Assembly (NCBI RefSeq): GCF_002288925.2
Contig: NW_022098022.1
Coordinates: 3,131,309-3,195,308 of the forward strand
DNA: 64,000 nt
Reading direction: 5' to 3'
Origin: Delphinapterus leucas
Lineage: Eukaryota > Chordata > Mammalia > Artiodactyla > Monodontidae
A model generated the notes under the pieces. That model was not told the origin of the DNA. It saw only the letters and a program-made list of their open reading frames with translations, and did not search any database. Position 1 is the stretch's first letter, and each line of letters starts with the position of its first letter. Positions 49,236 through 60,419 of the stretch are shown piece by piece. Position numbers and translations under genes: made by a program.

Positions 49236-51171
49236 GAGGGGGACCTTCAACATGGCGGAGGAGTAAGACACGGAGATCACCTTCCTCCCCACAAATACAC
49301 CAAAATACATCTACACGTGGAACAACTCCTACTGAACACCTACTGAACGCTGGCAGAAAACCTCAGACTTCCCAATAGGCAAGAAAATCCCCACATACCT
49401 CGGTAGGGCAAAAGTAAAGAGAATAAACAAAGACAAAAGAATAGGGAAGGGAGCTGCACCTCTGGGAGGGAGCCGTGAAGGAGGAAAAGTTTCCATGCAC
49501 TAGGAAGCCCCTTCACTGGCAGAGACGGGGGGTTGGGGGGGGGAGCTTTGGAGCCACAGAGGAGAGCGCAGTAATAGGGGTGCAGAGGGCAAAGTGGACA
49601 GATTCCCGCACAGAGGATCAGTGCCAACCGGCACTCACCAGCCCGAGAGGCTTGTCTGCTCAACCGCCGGGGCGGGAGGGGGCTGGGAGCTGAGGCTCAG
49701 GCTTCGGAGGTCAGATCCCAGGGAGAGAACTGGGGTTGGCTGCGTGAACACAGCCTGAAGGGGGGTAGTGCGCCACAGCTAGCCGGGAGGGAGTCTGGGA
49801 AAAAGCCCGGACCTCCCAAAGAGGCAAGAGACCATTGTTTCAGGGTGCTCAAGGAGAGGGGATCCAGAACACGGCCTAAATGATGTTCAGAGACGGGCAC
49901 GAGCTGCGGCTATCAGTGCGGACACCAGATACGGGCATGAAACGCTAAGGCTGCTGCTGCTGCAGCCACCAAGAAGCCTGTGTGCGAGCACAGGTCACTA
50001 TCCACACCTCCCCTCCTGGGAGCCTGTGCAGCCCGCCACTGCCAGGGTCCCGGGATCCAGGGACAACTTCCCCAGGAGAATACACAGCATGCCTCAGGCT
50101 GGTGCAACATCACGCCAGCCTCTGTCGCTGCAGGTTCACCCCGCGTTCCAGTTATGACTACCGTACCCCTCCCTCCCCTTGGCTTGAGCGGGCCAGAGCC
50201 CCCAATCAGCTGCTGTTTTCATCTCCTGTCTGCGTGGGGAGCAGACACCGGAAGGTGGCTTAAACACAGAGGCGGGGCCAGATCCAAAGCTGAACCCAGA
50301 AGCTGTGCGAACAAAGAAGAGAAAGGGAAATCTCTCCATGCAACCTCGGGAGCAGCGGATGAAATCCCCGCAATCAACTTGATATACCCTGCATCTGTGG
50401 AATACCTGAATAGAAAATGAACTGTCCCAAAATTGAGGTGGTGGACTTTAGGAGGAAACACAGACGTGGGGTTTGCTGTCTGTGACTAATTTGTTTCTGA
50501 TAATTATGTTTATCTTAGTTTAGTTTTTAGCGCTTGTTATCACTGGTGGATTTGTTTATTGGTTTGGTTGCTCTTTTTTTCTTTACTATTACTCTTTTTG
50601 TTAATAATTTTTTAAATTTCTTTATTATTTTTTGTTTTTTTTTCTTTCTTTTTTTTCTCCCTTTTCTTCTGAGTTGTGTGGCTGCCAGGGTCTTGGTGCT
50701 CTGGCCTGGGGTGAGGCCTGAGCCTCTGAGGTGGGAGGGCCGAGTTCAGGACATTGGACCACCAGAGACTTCCCAGCCCTACGAAATATCAATCTGCGAG
50801 AGTTCTCCCAGAGATATCTATCTCAATGCTAAGACCCAACTCAACCCAACAGCCAGAAAGCTCCAGAGCTGGAGGCCCCATGCCAAACAACTAGTAAGAC
50901 AGGAACACAACCCCACCCATTAGCAGAGAGGCTGCCTAAAATCATACTAAGTCACAGTCACCCCAAAGCACACCACTGGATGCGGCCCTGCCCACCAGAA
51001 AAAGAAGATCCGGCCCCACCCACCAGAACACAGGCACCAGTCCCCACCACCAGGAAACCTACACAAGCCACTGAACCCACCTTACCCACTGGGGGCAGAC
51101 ACCAAAAACAACGGAAACTACGAACCTGCAGCCTGCAAGAAGGAGACCCCAAACACAGTAAGTTAAACAAA
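49236..51171 (+). promoter_or_regulatory. L1 5' UTR / internal promoter region
   Basis: About 1.9 kb precedes ORF1. The part from roughly 49440 to 50400 is markedly G+C- and CpG-richer than the rest of the window, as expected of an L1 internal promoter. A pyrimidine-rich tract (T and C) follows at 50565-50665, then a G-rich stretch and an A/C-rich run up to ORF1. Frames of up to 146 codons at 49475-50461 on both strands fall in this untranslated region. Confidence 0.85.
49340..49663 (-). CDS. antisense ORF in L1 5' UTR (ORF0-like), 107 codons, hypothetical
   Basis: This frame lies antisense to the L1 5' UTR, starting at an ATG complementary to 49663. It is leucine- and serine-rich and ends SCLLGSLRFSASVQ. 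Primate L1s carry an antisense ORF0 in the same relative place, which is established. No homology to ORF0 is claimed here. The internally deleted L1 at 58533-59391 preserves the same frame over the last 51 codons, with the same C-terminal pattern (SCLLGGLRSSASVQ) and stop. Whether it is transcribed or translated is unknown. A chance frame in a CpG-rich region is the main alternative. Confidence 0.3.
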   Translation of the reverse strand: MSRQASRAGECRLALILCAGICPLCPLHPYYCALLCGSKAPPPNPPSLPVKGLPSAWKLFLLHGSLPEVQLPSLFFCLCLFSLLLPYRGMWGFSCLLGSLRFSASVQ

Positions 51172-52055
51172 ATGAGAGGACAGAGAAATATGCAGCAGAT
51201 GAAGGAGCAAGGTAAAAACCCACCAGACCAAACAAATGAAGAGGAAACAGGCAGTCTACCTGAAAAAGAATCCAGAGTAATGATAATAAAGATGATCCAA
51301 AATCTTGGAAATAGAATGGAGAAAATACAAGAAACCTTTAACAAGGACCTAGAAGAACTAAAAACAAACAAACAAATGAACAACACAATAAATAAAATTT
51401 AAAATTCTCTAGATGGAATCCATAGCAGAATAGCTGAGGCAGAAGAAAGGCAGACCTGGAAGATAAAATAGTGGAAATAACTACTGCAGAGAAGAATAAA
51501 AAGAAAGAATAAAAAGAATTGAAGACAGTCTCAGATACCTCTGGGACAACATGACGTGCACCAACATTCGAATTATAGGGATCCCAGAAGAAGAAGAGAA
51601 AAAAAAGGGTCTGAGAAAATATTTGAAGAGATTATAGTTGAAAACTTCCCTAACATGGAAAGGAAATAGTCAATCAAGACCAGGAAGCACAGTGAGTCCC
51701 ATGCAGGATAAATCCAAGGAGAAACATGCCAAGACACATATTAATCAAAGTATCAAAAATTAAATAAAAAGAAAAACTATTAAAAGCAACAATGGAAAAG
51801 CAACAAATAACATATAAGGGAATCCCCATAAGGATAAGACCTGATCGTTCAGCAGAAACTCTGCAAGCTAGAAGGGAGTGGCAGGACATATTCAAAGTGA
51901 TGAAAGGGAAAAACCTACACCCAAGATTACTTGACCCAGAAAGGATCTCCTTCAGATTCAATGGAGAAATTAAAACCTTTACAGAAAAGCAAAAGCTAAG
52001 AGAATTCAGCACCACCAAACCAGCTTTACAATATATGCTAAAGGAACTTCTCTAG
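51172..52055 (+). pseudogene. L1 ORF1: L1 ORF1 (RNA-binding trimeric protein), broken
   Basis: ORF1p coats L1 RNA and is needed for retrotransposition. The likely start is the ATG at 51172. The frame runs 76 codons (MRGQRNMQQMKEQ...) with a heptad-rich segment around residues 40-70 (coiled coil in intact ORF1p). It then meets a stop at 51400-51402. After several stops and frame changes, the conserved C-terminal domain resumes at 51792 and runs to the stop at 52053-52055 (IRIRPDRSAETLQARREW, then FKVMKGKNLHPRLL). The region between (51540-51790) still shows the RRM start (NIRIIGIPEEEE). The C-terminal frame is shifted relative to the start. The copy is non-functional. Confidence 0.88.
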
Positions 52056-52113
52056 GCCAGAAACACAAGAGAAGGAAATGACCCACAGTAACAAACCCAA
52101 AACAATTAATAAA

Positions 52114-55100
52114 ATGGCAATAGGAACATACATATCGATACTACCTTAAATATAAATGGTGTAATGCTCCAACAAAAAGACATAGACTGGATGAATGGAT
52201 ACTAAAACAAGACCTGTATATATGCTGTCAATAAGAGACCCACTTCAGACCTAGGGACACATACAGACAGAAAGTGAGGGGATGGAAAAAGGCATTCCAT
52301 GCAAATGGAAATCAAAAGAAAGCTGGAGTAGAAATTCTCATATCAGACAAAATAGACTTTAAAATAAAGACTATTACAAGAGACAAAGCAGGACATTACA
52401 TAATGATCAAGGGATCAATCCAAGCAGAAGATATAACAATTGTAAATATTTATGCACCCAGCATAGGAGCACCTCAATAGATAAGGCAAATGCTCACAGC
52501 CATAAAAGGGGAAATTGACAGTAACACAATAATAGTAGGGGACTTTAACACACCCCTTCACCAACGAACAGATCATTCAAAATGAAAATAAATAAGGAAA
52601 CACAAGTTTTAAACGACACATTAGACAAGATGGACTTAAGTGATATTTATAGGACATTTCATCCCAAAACAACAGAATATACTTTCTTCTCAAGTGCTCA
52701 TGGAACATTCTCCAGGATAGATCATATCTTGGGTCACAAATCAGGCCTTGGTAAATTTAAGAAAACTGAAATCGTATCAGATATCTTTTCTGACCACAAC
52801 GCTATAAGACTAGATATCAATTACAGGAAAAAAACTGTAAAAAATATAAACACATGGAGGTTAAACAATACACTACTAAATAACCAAGAGATCCCTGCAG
52901 AAATCAAAGAGGAAATAAAAAAATACCTAGAAACAAGTGACAATGAAAACACGATGACCCAAAACCTATGGGATGCAGCAAAAGCAGTTCTAAGAGGGAA
53001 GTTTATACCAATACAATCTTACCTCAAGAAACAAGAAAAATCTGAAATAAGCAACCTAAACTTACACCTAAAGCAATTAGAGAAAGAACAACAACAACCA
53101 AAAAAACCCAAAGTTATCAGAAGGAAAGAAATCATAAAGATCAGAGCAGAAATAAATGAAATAGAAACAAAGAAAACAATAGCAAAGATCAATAAAACTA
53201 AAACCTGGTTCTTTGAGAAGATAAACAAAATTGATAAACCATTAGCCACACTCATCAAGAAAGAAAGGGAGAAGACTCAAATTAACAGAATTAGAAATGA
53301 AAAAGGAGAAGTAACAACTGACACTGCACAAATACAAAGGATCATGGGAGATTACTACAAGCAACTATATGCCAATAAAATGGACAACCTAGAAGAAATG
53401 GGCAAATTATTAGAAAAGCACAACCTTCATGACTGAACCAGGAAGAAATAGAAAATATAAACAGACCAGTCACAAGCACTGAAATTGAAACTGTGATTAA
53501 AAATCTTCCAACAAACAAAAGCATAGGACCAGATGGCTTCACAGGCAAATTCTTCAAACATTTAGAGAACAGCTAACACCTATCCTTCTCAAACTCTTCC
53601 AAAATATAGCAGAGGGAGGAACACTCCCAAAGTTTTCTATGAGGCAACCACCCTGATACCAAAACCAGACAAAGATGTCAGAAAGAAAGCAAACTACAGG
53701 CCAATATCACTGATGAACATAGATGCAAAAATCCTCAACAAAATACTAGCAAACAGAATCCAACAGCACATTAAAAGGATCATGCAGCATGATCAAGTGG
53801 GGTTTATCTAAGGAATGCAAGGCTTCTTCAATATACGTAAATCAATCAATGTGATACACCATATTAACAAACTGAAGGATAAAAAACCATATGATAATCT
53901 CAATAGATGCAGAAAACGCTTTCTACAAAATTTAACATTCATTTATGATAAAAACTCTCCAGAAAGTAAGCATCAAGGAACCTACCTCAACATAATAATA
54001 AACGCCATATATGACAAACCCACAGCCAACACTGTCCTCAAAGGTGAAAAAATGAAAACATTTCCAGTAAGATCAGGAACAAGACAAGGTTGCCCACTCT
54101 CACCATTATTATTCAATATAGTTTTGGAAGTTTTAGCCACAGCAATTAGAGAAGAAAAGGAGATAAAAGGAATCCAAATTGGAAAAGAAGAAGTAAAGCT
54201 GTCACTGTTTGCAGATGGCATGATACTATACATAGAGAAACCTAAAGATGCTACCAGAAAAGTACTAGAGCTGATCAATGAATCTGATAAAGTAGCAGGA
54301 TTCAAAATTAACACACAGATAACTCTTGCATTCCTATACACTAATGATGAAAAATCTGAAAGAGAAATTACAGGAACACTCCCATTTACCACTGCAACAA
54401 AAAGAATAAAATACCTAGGAATAAACCCACCTAAGGAGACAAAGGACCTGTATGCAGAAAACTATAAAACACTGATGAAAGAAATTAAAGATGATACAAA
54501 CAGATGGAGAGATATGCCATGTTCTTGGACTGGAAGAATCAACATTGTGAAAGTGTATACTACCCAAAGCAATCTAAAGATTCAATGTAATACCTATCAA
54601 ACTACCAATGCCATTTTCACAGAACTAGAACAAAAATTTCACAATTTGTATGGAAACACAAAAACCCCAAAGAGCCAAAGCAATCTTGAGAAAGAAAAAC
54701 AGAGCTGGAGGAATTAGGCTCCAAGACTTCAGACTATACTACAAAGCTACAGTAAGCAAAATGTATGGTACTGGCACAAAAATAGAAATATAGATCAATG
54801 GAACAGGATAGAAAGCTCAGAGATAAACCCACACACATACGGTCACCATGTCTTTGATAAAGGAGGCAAGAATATACAGTGGAGAAAAGACAGCCTCTTC
54901 AACAAGTGGTGCTGGGAAAACTGGACAGCTACATGTAAAAGAATGAAATTAGAACACTTCCCAACACCATACACAAAAATAAACTCAAAATGGTTTAAAG
55001 GCCTAAATGTAATTCTAGACGAACTCTTAGAGGAAAACAGGCAGAACACACTATGACAAATCACAGCAAGATCCTTTTTGACCCACCTCCTAGAGAAATG

Positions 55101-55932
55101 GAAATAAAACCAAAAATAAGCAAATGGAACCTAATGATACTTAAATGCTTTTGCACAGCAAAGGAAACCATCAACAAGACAAAAAGACAACTCACAGAAT
55201 GGGAGAAAATATTTGCAAAAGAAGCAACTGACAAAGGATTAATCCCCAAAATATACAAGCAGCTCATGCAGCTCAACATCAAAAAAACGAACAACCCAAT
55301 CCAAAATGGGCAGAAGACCTAAATAGACATTTCTCCAAAGATGATATACATGAAATAATGCTCAACATCACTATCAACAAACACATGAAATAATGTTCAA
55401 CATCACTAATCATTAGAGAAATGCAAATCAAAACTGCAATAAGGTATCACCTCACACTGGTCAGAATGGCCATCATCAAAAAATCTACAAACAATAAATG
55501 CTGGAGGGGGTGTGGAGAAAAGGGAACCCTCTTGCATTGTTGGTGAGAATGTAAGTGGATACAGCCACTATAGAGAACAGTATGGAGGTTCCTTAAAAAA
55601 CTAAAAATAGAACTACCATACAACCCAGCAATCCCACTACTGGGCATATATCCTGAGAATACCATAATTCAAAAAGAGTCATGTACCACAATGTTCATTG
55701 CAGCACTATTTACAATAGCTGGGACATGGAAGCAACCTAAGTGTCAATCGACAGATGAATGGATAAAGAAGATGTGGCACATATAAAATGGAATGTTGTT
55801 CAGCCATAAGAAGAAATGAAATTGAATTATTTGTAATGAGGTGGATGGACCTAGATTCTGTCATACAGAATGAAGTTAAGTCAGAAAGAGAAAAACGAAC
55901 ACCGTATGCTAGCACATATATATGGAATCTAA
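52114..55932 (+). pseudogene. L1 ORF2: L1 ORF2 (endonuclease-reverse transcriptase), broken
   Basis: ORF2p nicks the target DNA and copies L1 RNA. The expected start is the ATG at 52114 (MAIGTYIS), 58 bases after the ORF1 stop. The expected end is TAA at 55930-55932. That span equals 1272 codons plus stop, close to the 1275 of human ORF2. Endonuclease parts are visible around 52274-52850 (e.g. IVNIYAPSIGAPQ, FSRIDHILGHK, SDHNAIRL). The reverse-transcriptase part is in frame at 53815-54717 ([28 protein letters not shown]), and the C-terminal Cys cluster is at 55499-55552. A stop falls at codon 12 (52147-52149), with further stops at 52478-52480, 53434-53436 and 55544-55546 and frame changes. 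The FADD active site reads FADG at 54208-54219. Confidence 0.92.
55350..55407 (+). repeat. internal tandem duplication in L1 ORF2
   Basis: 'atgaaataatg(c/t)tcaac' followed by 'atcact' occurs at 55350-55372 and again at 55385-55407. This 35-bp offset duplication is not in L1 consensus as I recall it. Confidence 0.75.
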
Positions 55933-56312
55933 AAAAACAAAGTTCTGATGAACCCAGGGGCAGGACAGGAATAAAGACACAGACATACAGAATGGACTTG
56001 AGGACACAGGGAGGGGGAAGGGTAAGCTGGGATGAAGTGAGACAGTGGCATGGACATATATACACTACCAAATGTAAAACAGATAGCTAGTGGGAAGCGG
56101 CCGCATAGCACAGGGAGATCAGCTCGGTGCTTTGTGACCACCTAGAGGGGTGCAATAGGGAGTGTGGGAGGGAGGTGCAAGAGGGAGGGGATATGGGGAT
56201 ATATGTACACGTATAGATGATTCACTTTGTTATAAAGCAGAAACTAACACACCATTGTAAAGCAACTATACTGCAATAAAGATGTTAAAAAAAAATTTAA
56301 CAAAAAAGAATC
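55933..56312 (+). other. L1 3' UTR with G-rich tract and A-rich tail
   Basis: The 3' UTR follows the ORF2 stop. A polypurine G-rich tract lies at 56145-56198 with at least five runs of GGG or longer, able in principle to form a G-quadruplex. The poly-A signal region 'caataaagatgtt' lies before the short A-rich tail (about 56286-56312). Confidence 0.8.
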
Positions 56313-56324
56313 AGTGGGTGTCTA
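56313..56324. repeat. right target duplication of full-length L1
   Basis: agtgggtgtcta, matching 49224-49235 at 10 of 12 bases. Confidence 0.65.
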
Positions 56325-57025
56325 ATTCTCAGTATTTGCACGTACAGTGGTTATACAAGTGCAATTATTTGTAGCAGGTAAAACAACATTTAATATGCTT
56401 GGTAACATCAGTATTAATAATGGATACGTTCTTTTAATCTGTTTGGAGGGTATGCTCAGTGTTTGTAGTAAAGCCTTTACTACATTCTGCAGCTATTTCT
56501 GTTTGGATAAGCAGAGGATGATGAGAACACATATTTAATTTTTATGTACATGTGGAATCTAAAGAAGCATGGTGTTAACCCTTGTTAGCAAAAGGCTCAG
56601 AATTGTAATGATTTGTGTATGCTAGCAAAGGACATAAATGTAGAAACATATTTGTGGTTTTGTTTAATATCTTCCTGAACCAAGGTTTTATAAATTTTCA
56701 TCAATATGACTGATTTTTTCATCATTATCATGATCAAATAGGATGAGACACATATCTCTAAAATAGCATGTTTTTAAAATTTCTATTTTGAAGATAATTT
56801 TTCAGATAATAATGCACTGGTGATTAAAGCAAACTTTCACTGCAATATACCTAGAAACATTTCTCTCTGGAATGGATACTGTTAATATTTATTAGATTTA
56901 GTTCCTTAGTCTTGCAGCCATTTTCCACTAAGTATGACTGATTTTATTTTGTAAAAATATCTTCACTGGAACATAAAAAATAAAATCTTCAGAACTATCT
57001 GATTCGTCAGAAATTAAAATTCCTA
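56325..57025. other. unassigned DNA, no gene seen
   Basis: No recognised repeat or gene between the L1 target duplication and the old L1 to the right. Confidence 0.45.
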
Positions 57026-57029
57026 TATT

Positions 57030-58523
57030 GGGGTTTTCTGCTTCCAACATGACAGGGTACGTCCATTATGGACTATCTTTCCTGCTGATTACAACTAAAA
57101 CAAAATAAAATGCAAAAAAAGCAGTATCTGAGGAGACAGAAAAATAGCTAAGAGCAGGTAGATTATGTCACAAAGGGTTGTTTCCTCTTTTTTCTTGTTG
57201 CTGTTCTCTTTTCTCTTATGCTTTGCCCCAAAGACAGAATCCAGTAACACAGGTGCAAAAAGTAGCAGTAAAGTGGGAGGCAAAACACAGTAAAAAACAG
57301 TGGAACTGGGGAAAGAGAAGTGCGTGGGTCAAAGAGAGTGTCGAGACAGCTAGCAAAGGGGATTACATACATGAATCTACAGTGATCTCAGCCTCACCTA
57401 TGACCTCTACATAGCTGCAGTATGCCCAACGCAACATTGCAAAGACTCTGAAGAACTGAGGTTAGAAAGGCATTTAACGAAGCCAAGACCAGCCTTATGG
57501 TCTGAAACCACCTGGGTTGATTATCTGCCAAAATTTTAAAATATTCTCTAGAGGATAAAGGATCCATAATCTAAACATAATATTCAAAATGTCACTGATA
57601 CAATCTAAAATTACTCATCTCACAAAGAACCAGGACAATCTGGCCAAGTTTCAAGGGAAGTGAAGAATCATCAGTTGCTGAGATCAAAGTGACCTGGATG
57701 TTGAAATTATCAGGCAAGGACTATTATCTATCATTATTATGCTCCATAAGGAAAAGACAGAAGTACTCGAAGTGGAAAGACAGTTCTCAGCACAGAAATA
57801 GAAAATATAAAAAGAAAAAATTTTAGAACAGAAGAAGAAATAACTGAAGAGTAAAATCATTGGGTGGGCTCAGTAGCAGAATGGGGATGAGAGGGGGTGA
57901 TCTGGTATATTTGAAGATCAGAGAAAAGATTTAAAACAAAAAGTAAATAGAACCTCAGGGATCTGTGAGACAATAACAGGAGATGTGACATAAAGTCATC
58001 AAAGTACTGGAAGGAGAGGTAACAGAGATAGAACAGAAAAATATTTGACAAAAATTCTGAAATTTGGAAAAAATATAAATTTACAGATACAAAAATTTCA
58101 AACACCAAACAGGATGAACTTGAAGAAAACCAGCCAAGACCCATCATAATCAAACTTCTAAAAACCAAAGATAAGCAGAAGAAAACTTGAAGGCAGATAG
58201 AGGAAAATAGCACTTTACGTACAAGAGGAAAACTATAAAATGACCAGCAAATGTCTCACCAAAACCAAGGAGGCCAGCTGATAGTGGAAAAAAACCTTTA
58301 AAGTGCTAAAAGAATTGTCAGCCTTGATTTCTATATTCAGCAAAATTACATTTCAGGAATAAAGGTAATATAAAGATATTATAAATTAAAGAAAACTAGG
58401 AAAATTTATTGCCAGAAGGCCTGCCCTAAAAGAATGCTAAAGAAATATCTTCAGGCTAAAGGGAGAGAGAAATTTGGATCTTCAGAAATGAAGGAATAGT
58501 AACAGAAATGGTTACTGTCTGAG
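57030..58523 (+). mobile_element. old L1/HAL1-like 5' region and ORF1, sense
   Basis: The 5' start 'ggggttttctgcttccaaca' and following text run into ORF1-like sequence, with 'gccaagacccatcataatca', 'ggaggccagctgatagtgga' and 'aagaattgtcagccttgatt' in expected order. It is degraded, with no open ORF1. The mini-L1 at 58533-59391 interrupts it and it continues at 59401. Confidence 0.6.
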
Positions 58524-58532
58524 CAAGTTCTT
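58524..58532. repeat. target duplication of the mini-L1 (left copy)
   Basis: caagttctt at 58524-58532 repeats perfectly at 59392-59400. Confidence 0.8.
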
Positions 58533-59391
58533 TTGTGCGTATGTGTGTGTGTGTGTGTTTTAACTTCACTGTTTTTATTTATTTTTAATTAATTTTTTTA
58601 ACTTCTTTATTGGAGTATAATTGCTTTACAATAGTGTGTTAGTTTCTACTTTATAACAAAGTGAATCAGTTATACATATACATATGTCCCCATATCTCTT
58701 CCCTCTTGCATCTCCCTCCCTCCCACCCTCCCTATCCCCCCCCCCTAGGTGGTTACAAAGCACCGAGCTGATCTCCCTGTGCTATGCGGCTGCTTCCCAC
58801 TAGCTATCTATTTTATGTTTGGTAGTATATATATGTCCATGCCACTCTCTCACTTTGTCCCAGCTTAGCCTTCCCCCTCCCCGTATCCTCAAGTCCATTC
58901 TCTAGTAGGTCTGTGTCTTTATTCCCATCTTGACCCTAGGTTCTTCATGACTTTTTTAGATTCCATATGTATGTATTACCATATGCTATTTGTTTTTCTC
59001 TTTCTGACTTACTTCACTCTGTATGACAGACTCTAGGTCCAACCACCTCACTACAAATAACTCAGTTTCATTTCTTTTTATGGCTGAGTAATATTCCATT
59101 GTATATATGTGCCACATATTCTAGTGTGTGGAAACCTTTACTCCTTCACAGCTCCCTCCCACTGGTGCAGGTCCTGTCCCTATTCTTTGTCTCTGTTTTT
59201 TCTGTTTTCTTTTGCCCTACCCAGGTACGCGGGGGAGTATCTTGCCTTTTGGGAGGTCTGAGGTCGTCTGCCAGCGTTCAGTAGGTGTTCTGTAGGAGTT
59301 GTTCCACAGGTAGATGTATTTCTGATGTATTTGTGGGGAGGAAGGTGATCTCCACGTCTTACTCTTCCACCATCTTGAAGCTCCTCCTAAA
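58533..59391 (-). mobile_element. internally deleted L1 (5' UTR joined to ORF2 end/3' UTR), antisense
   Basis: Read on the minus strand, it has the first roughly 270 bases of the L1 5' UTR (59391 down to about 59118), including 'cttcaagatggtggaagagt' and 'gagatcaccttcctccccac'. These join directly at about 59117 to the ORF2 C-terminal end ('atgtggcacatatatacaat') and the 3' UTR. All of ORF1 and most of ORF2 are missing. A tail of T (A on its own strand) with a (TG)n run lies at 58541-58615. It has perfect 9-bp target duplications and a complete 5' end, so the internally deleted RNA or DNA was inserted as one unit. Confidence 0.85.
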
Positions 59392-59400
59392 CAAGTTCTT

Positions 59401-59820
59401 CAAAAGATAATTTTGAAAGTAAAAATGGTAGTATTTTCTAGTAGTAATATACATACATTTATATACAATACATATAAATTTACACGTATAATTATGACAA
59501 CTATGACAAACTGGTCACGAGAGTTCGATGGTATCTACATAGTTGCAAGGCTTCTAAATTTTACCTGAAGTGGCATAATTCTAAATCTAAGCAGGAAGTG
59601 AAAGTTTAGGTATGTCTATTATAATCTATAGAGGAACCATAAAGATTAATGAGAACTGAAAAAACATATCGATTAAATAGGTTATAAAAACATTCAAACA
59701 AATATAAAGAAGGCAGGAAAAGGAGAAGAACATAATGAAAGTAAAAAGGACAGAGAAAACAAATAATAAAATGATAGGTCTAAATTTAACCATATAAATA
59801 TTTACTTCAAATGTCAATGG
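59401..59820 (+). mobile_element. continuation of old L1/HAL1-like element
   Basis: This is the right-hand part of the element started at 57030, past the mini-L1. It shows the end-of-ORF1 style text 'gaagaacataatgaaagtaa', 'aataataaaatgataggtct' and 'acttcaaatgtcaatgga'. Confidence 0.5.
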
Positions 59821-59821
59821 A

Positions 59822-60160
59822 CAGGGGGCTTCTGGTTCCAGTTAAGGTAAAATATACATACACCATCTATGTCTCCCATTAACTATACCTAAAAACCCTG
59901 GACAGAAAATGTAAAACAACTACTTTATGAATCTACAGAAAATAATTATAGGCAGAACTGGGAAGGGTAATAAAAACTAAAAGAAGAACAACACAGTAGA
60001 GAGTTTTCTAGTTTATTTCCCTTCTCTATCTCTAAGTCTCCCAGCAGCCCAAATATCAGAACTGCTAATGAGCAAGACCAGAAGAAACTCTCCTCTTTCT
60101 CTCTCCCTCTCCTGGGACTGGGAAGTATTAGGGTGTGTTAAAGATGAAGGAGATTGAGAA
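59822..60160 (+). mobile_element. second old L1 5' UTR-like segment, sense
   Basis: 'gggggcttctggttccagtt' resembles the start of old L1 5' UTRs. The element is split at 60166 by an MLT1 LTR and resumes at about 60420. Confidence 0.4.
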
Positions 60161-60165
60161 GGTGC

Positions 60166-60415
60166 TGTGAGTTGAATAGCGCCCTCCCGAAATTCATGTC
60201 CACCCAGAATCTCAAAGTGTGGCCTCATTTGGAAATAGGGCTTTTGCAGATATAACTATATTAAGGAGAGGCTATAGAGGTTTAGAGTAGATTCTAAATC
60301 CAATGACTTTTGAGGAGAGGATATACAGAGATATTCAGAGCACATACAGTGAAGAAGTCTAGATACAGTTGGAGGTGGAGATTGAGGTCTCATTAGGAAA
60401 GAAGAATGATATTGC
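60166..60415 (+). mobile_element. MLT1-type LTR fragment, sense
   Basis: 'tgtgagttgaatagcgccct', 'gtggcctcatttggaaatag', 'ggcttttgcagatataacta' and 'tctaaatccaatgacttttg' are the sense MLT1 5' half in order. The 3' half is degraded. Confidence 0.75.
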
Positions 60416-60419
60416 TGCA

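Larger units (their letters stand above)
49236..56312 (+). mobile_element. full-length (about 7.1 kb) cetacean-type L1, inactivated
   Basis: The element runs from a 5' UTR starting 'gagggggaccttcaacatgg' to an A-rich tail after 'tgcaataaagatgttaaaaa'. All parts are in order: 5' UTR with a CpG-rich block, ORF1, ORF2, 3' UTR. The tail text 'gtaaagcaactatactgcaa' and the 'gcatagcacagggagatcag' block are of the cetacean L1 type. It sits between near-identical 12-base duplications. Both ORFs carry stops and frameshifts, so it cannot move by itself. It is the only complete L1 in the window. Confidence 0.92.

Noticed and set aside
49980..50420. 146-codon plus-strand frame in a CpG-rich region
   Set aside because: It is in the L1 5' UTR upstream of ORF1, overlapped by other frames on both strands, and is not a known L1 protein.
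56098..56105. rare-cutter GCGGCCGC site in the L1 3' UTR
   Set aside because: It arises from one substitution in the usual 'gggaagcagccgcatagc' block and is not meaningful.
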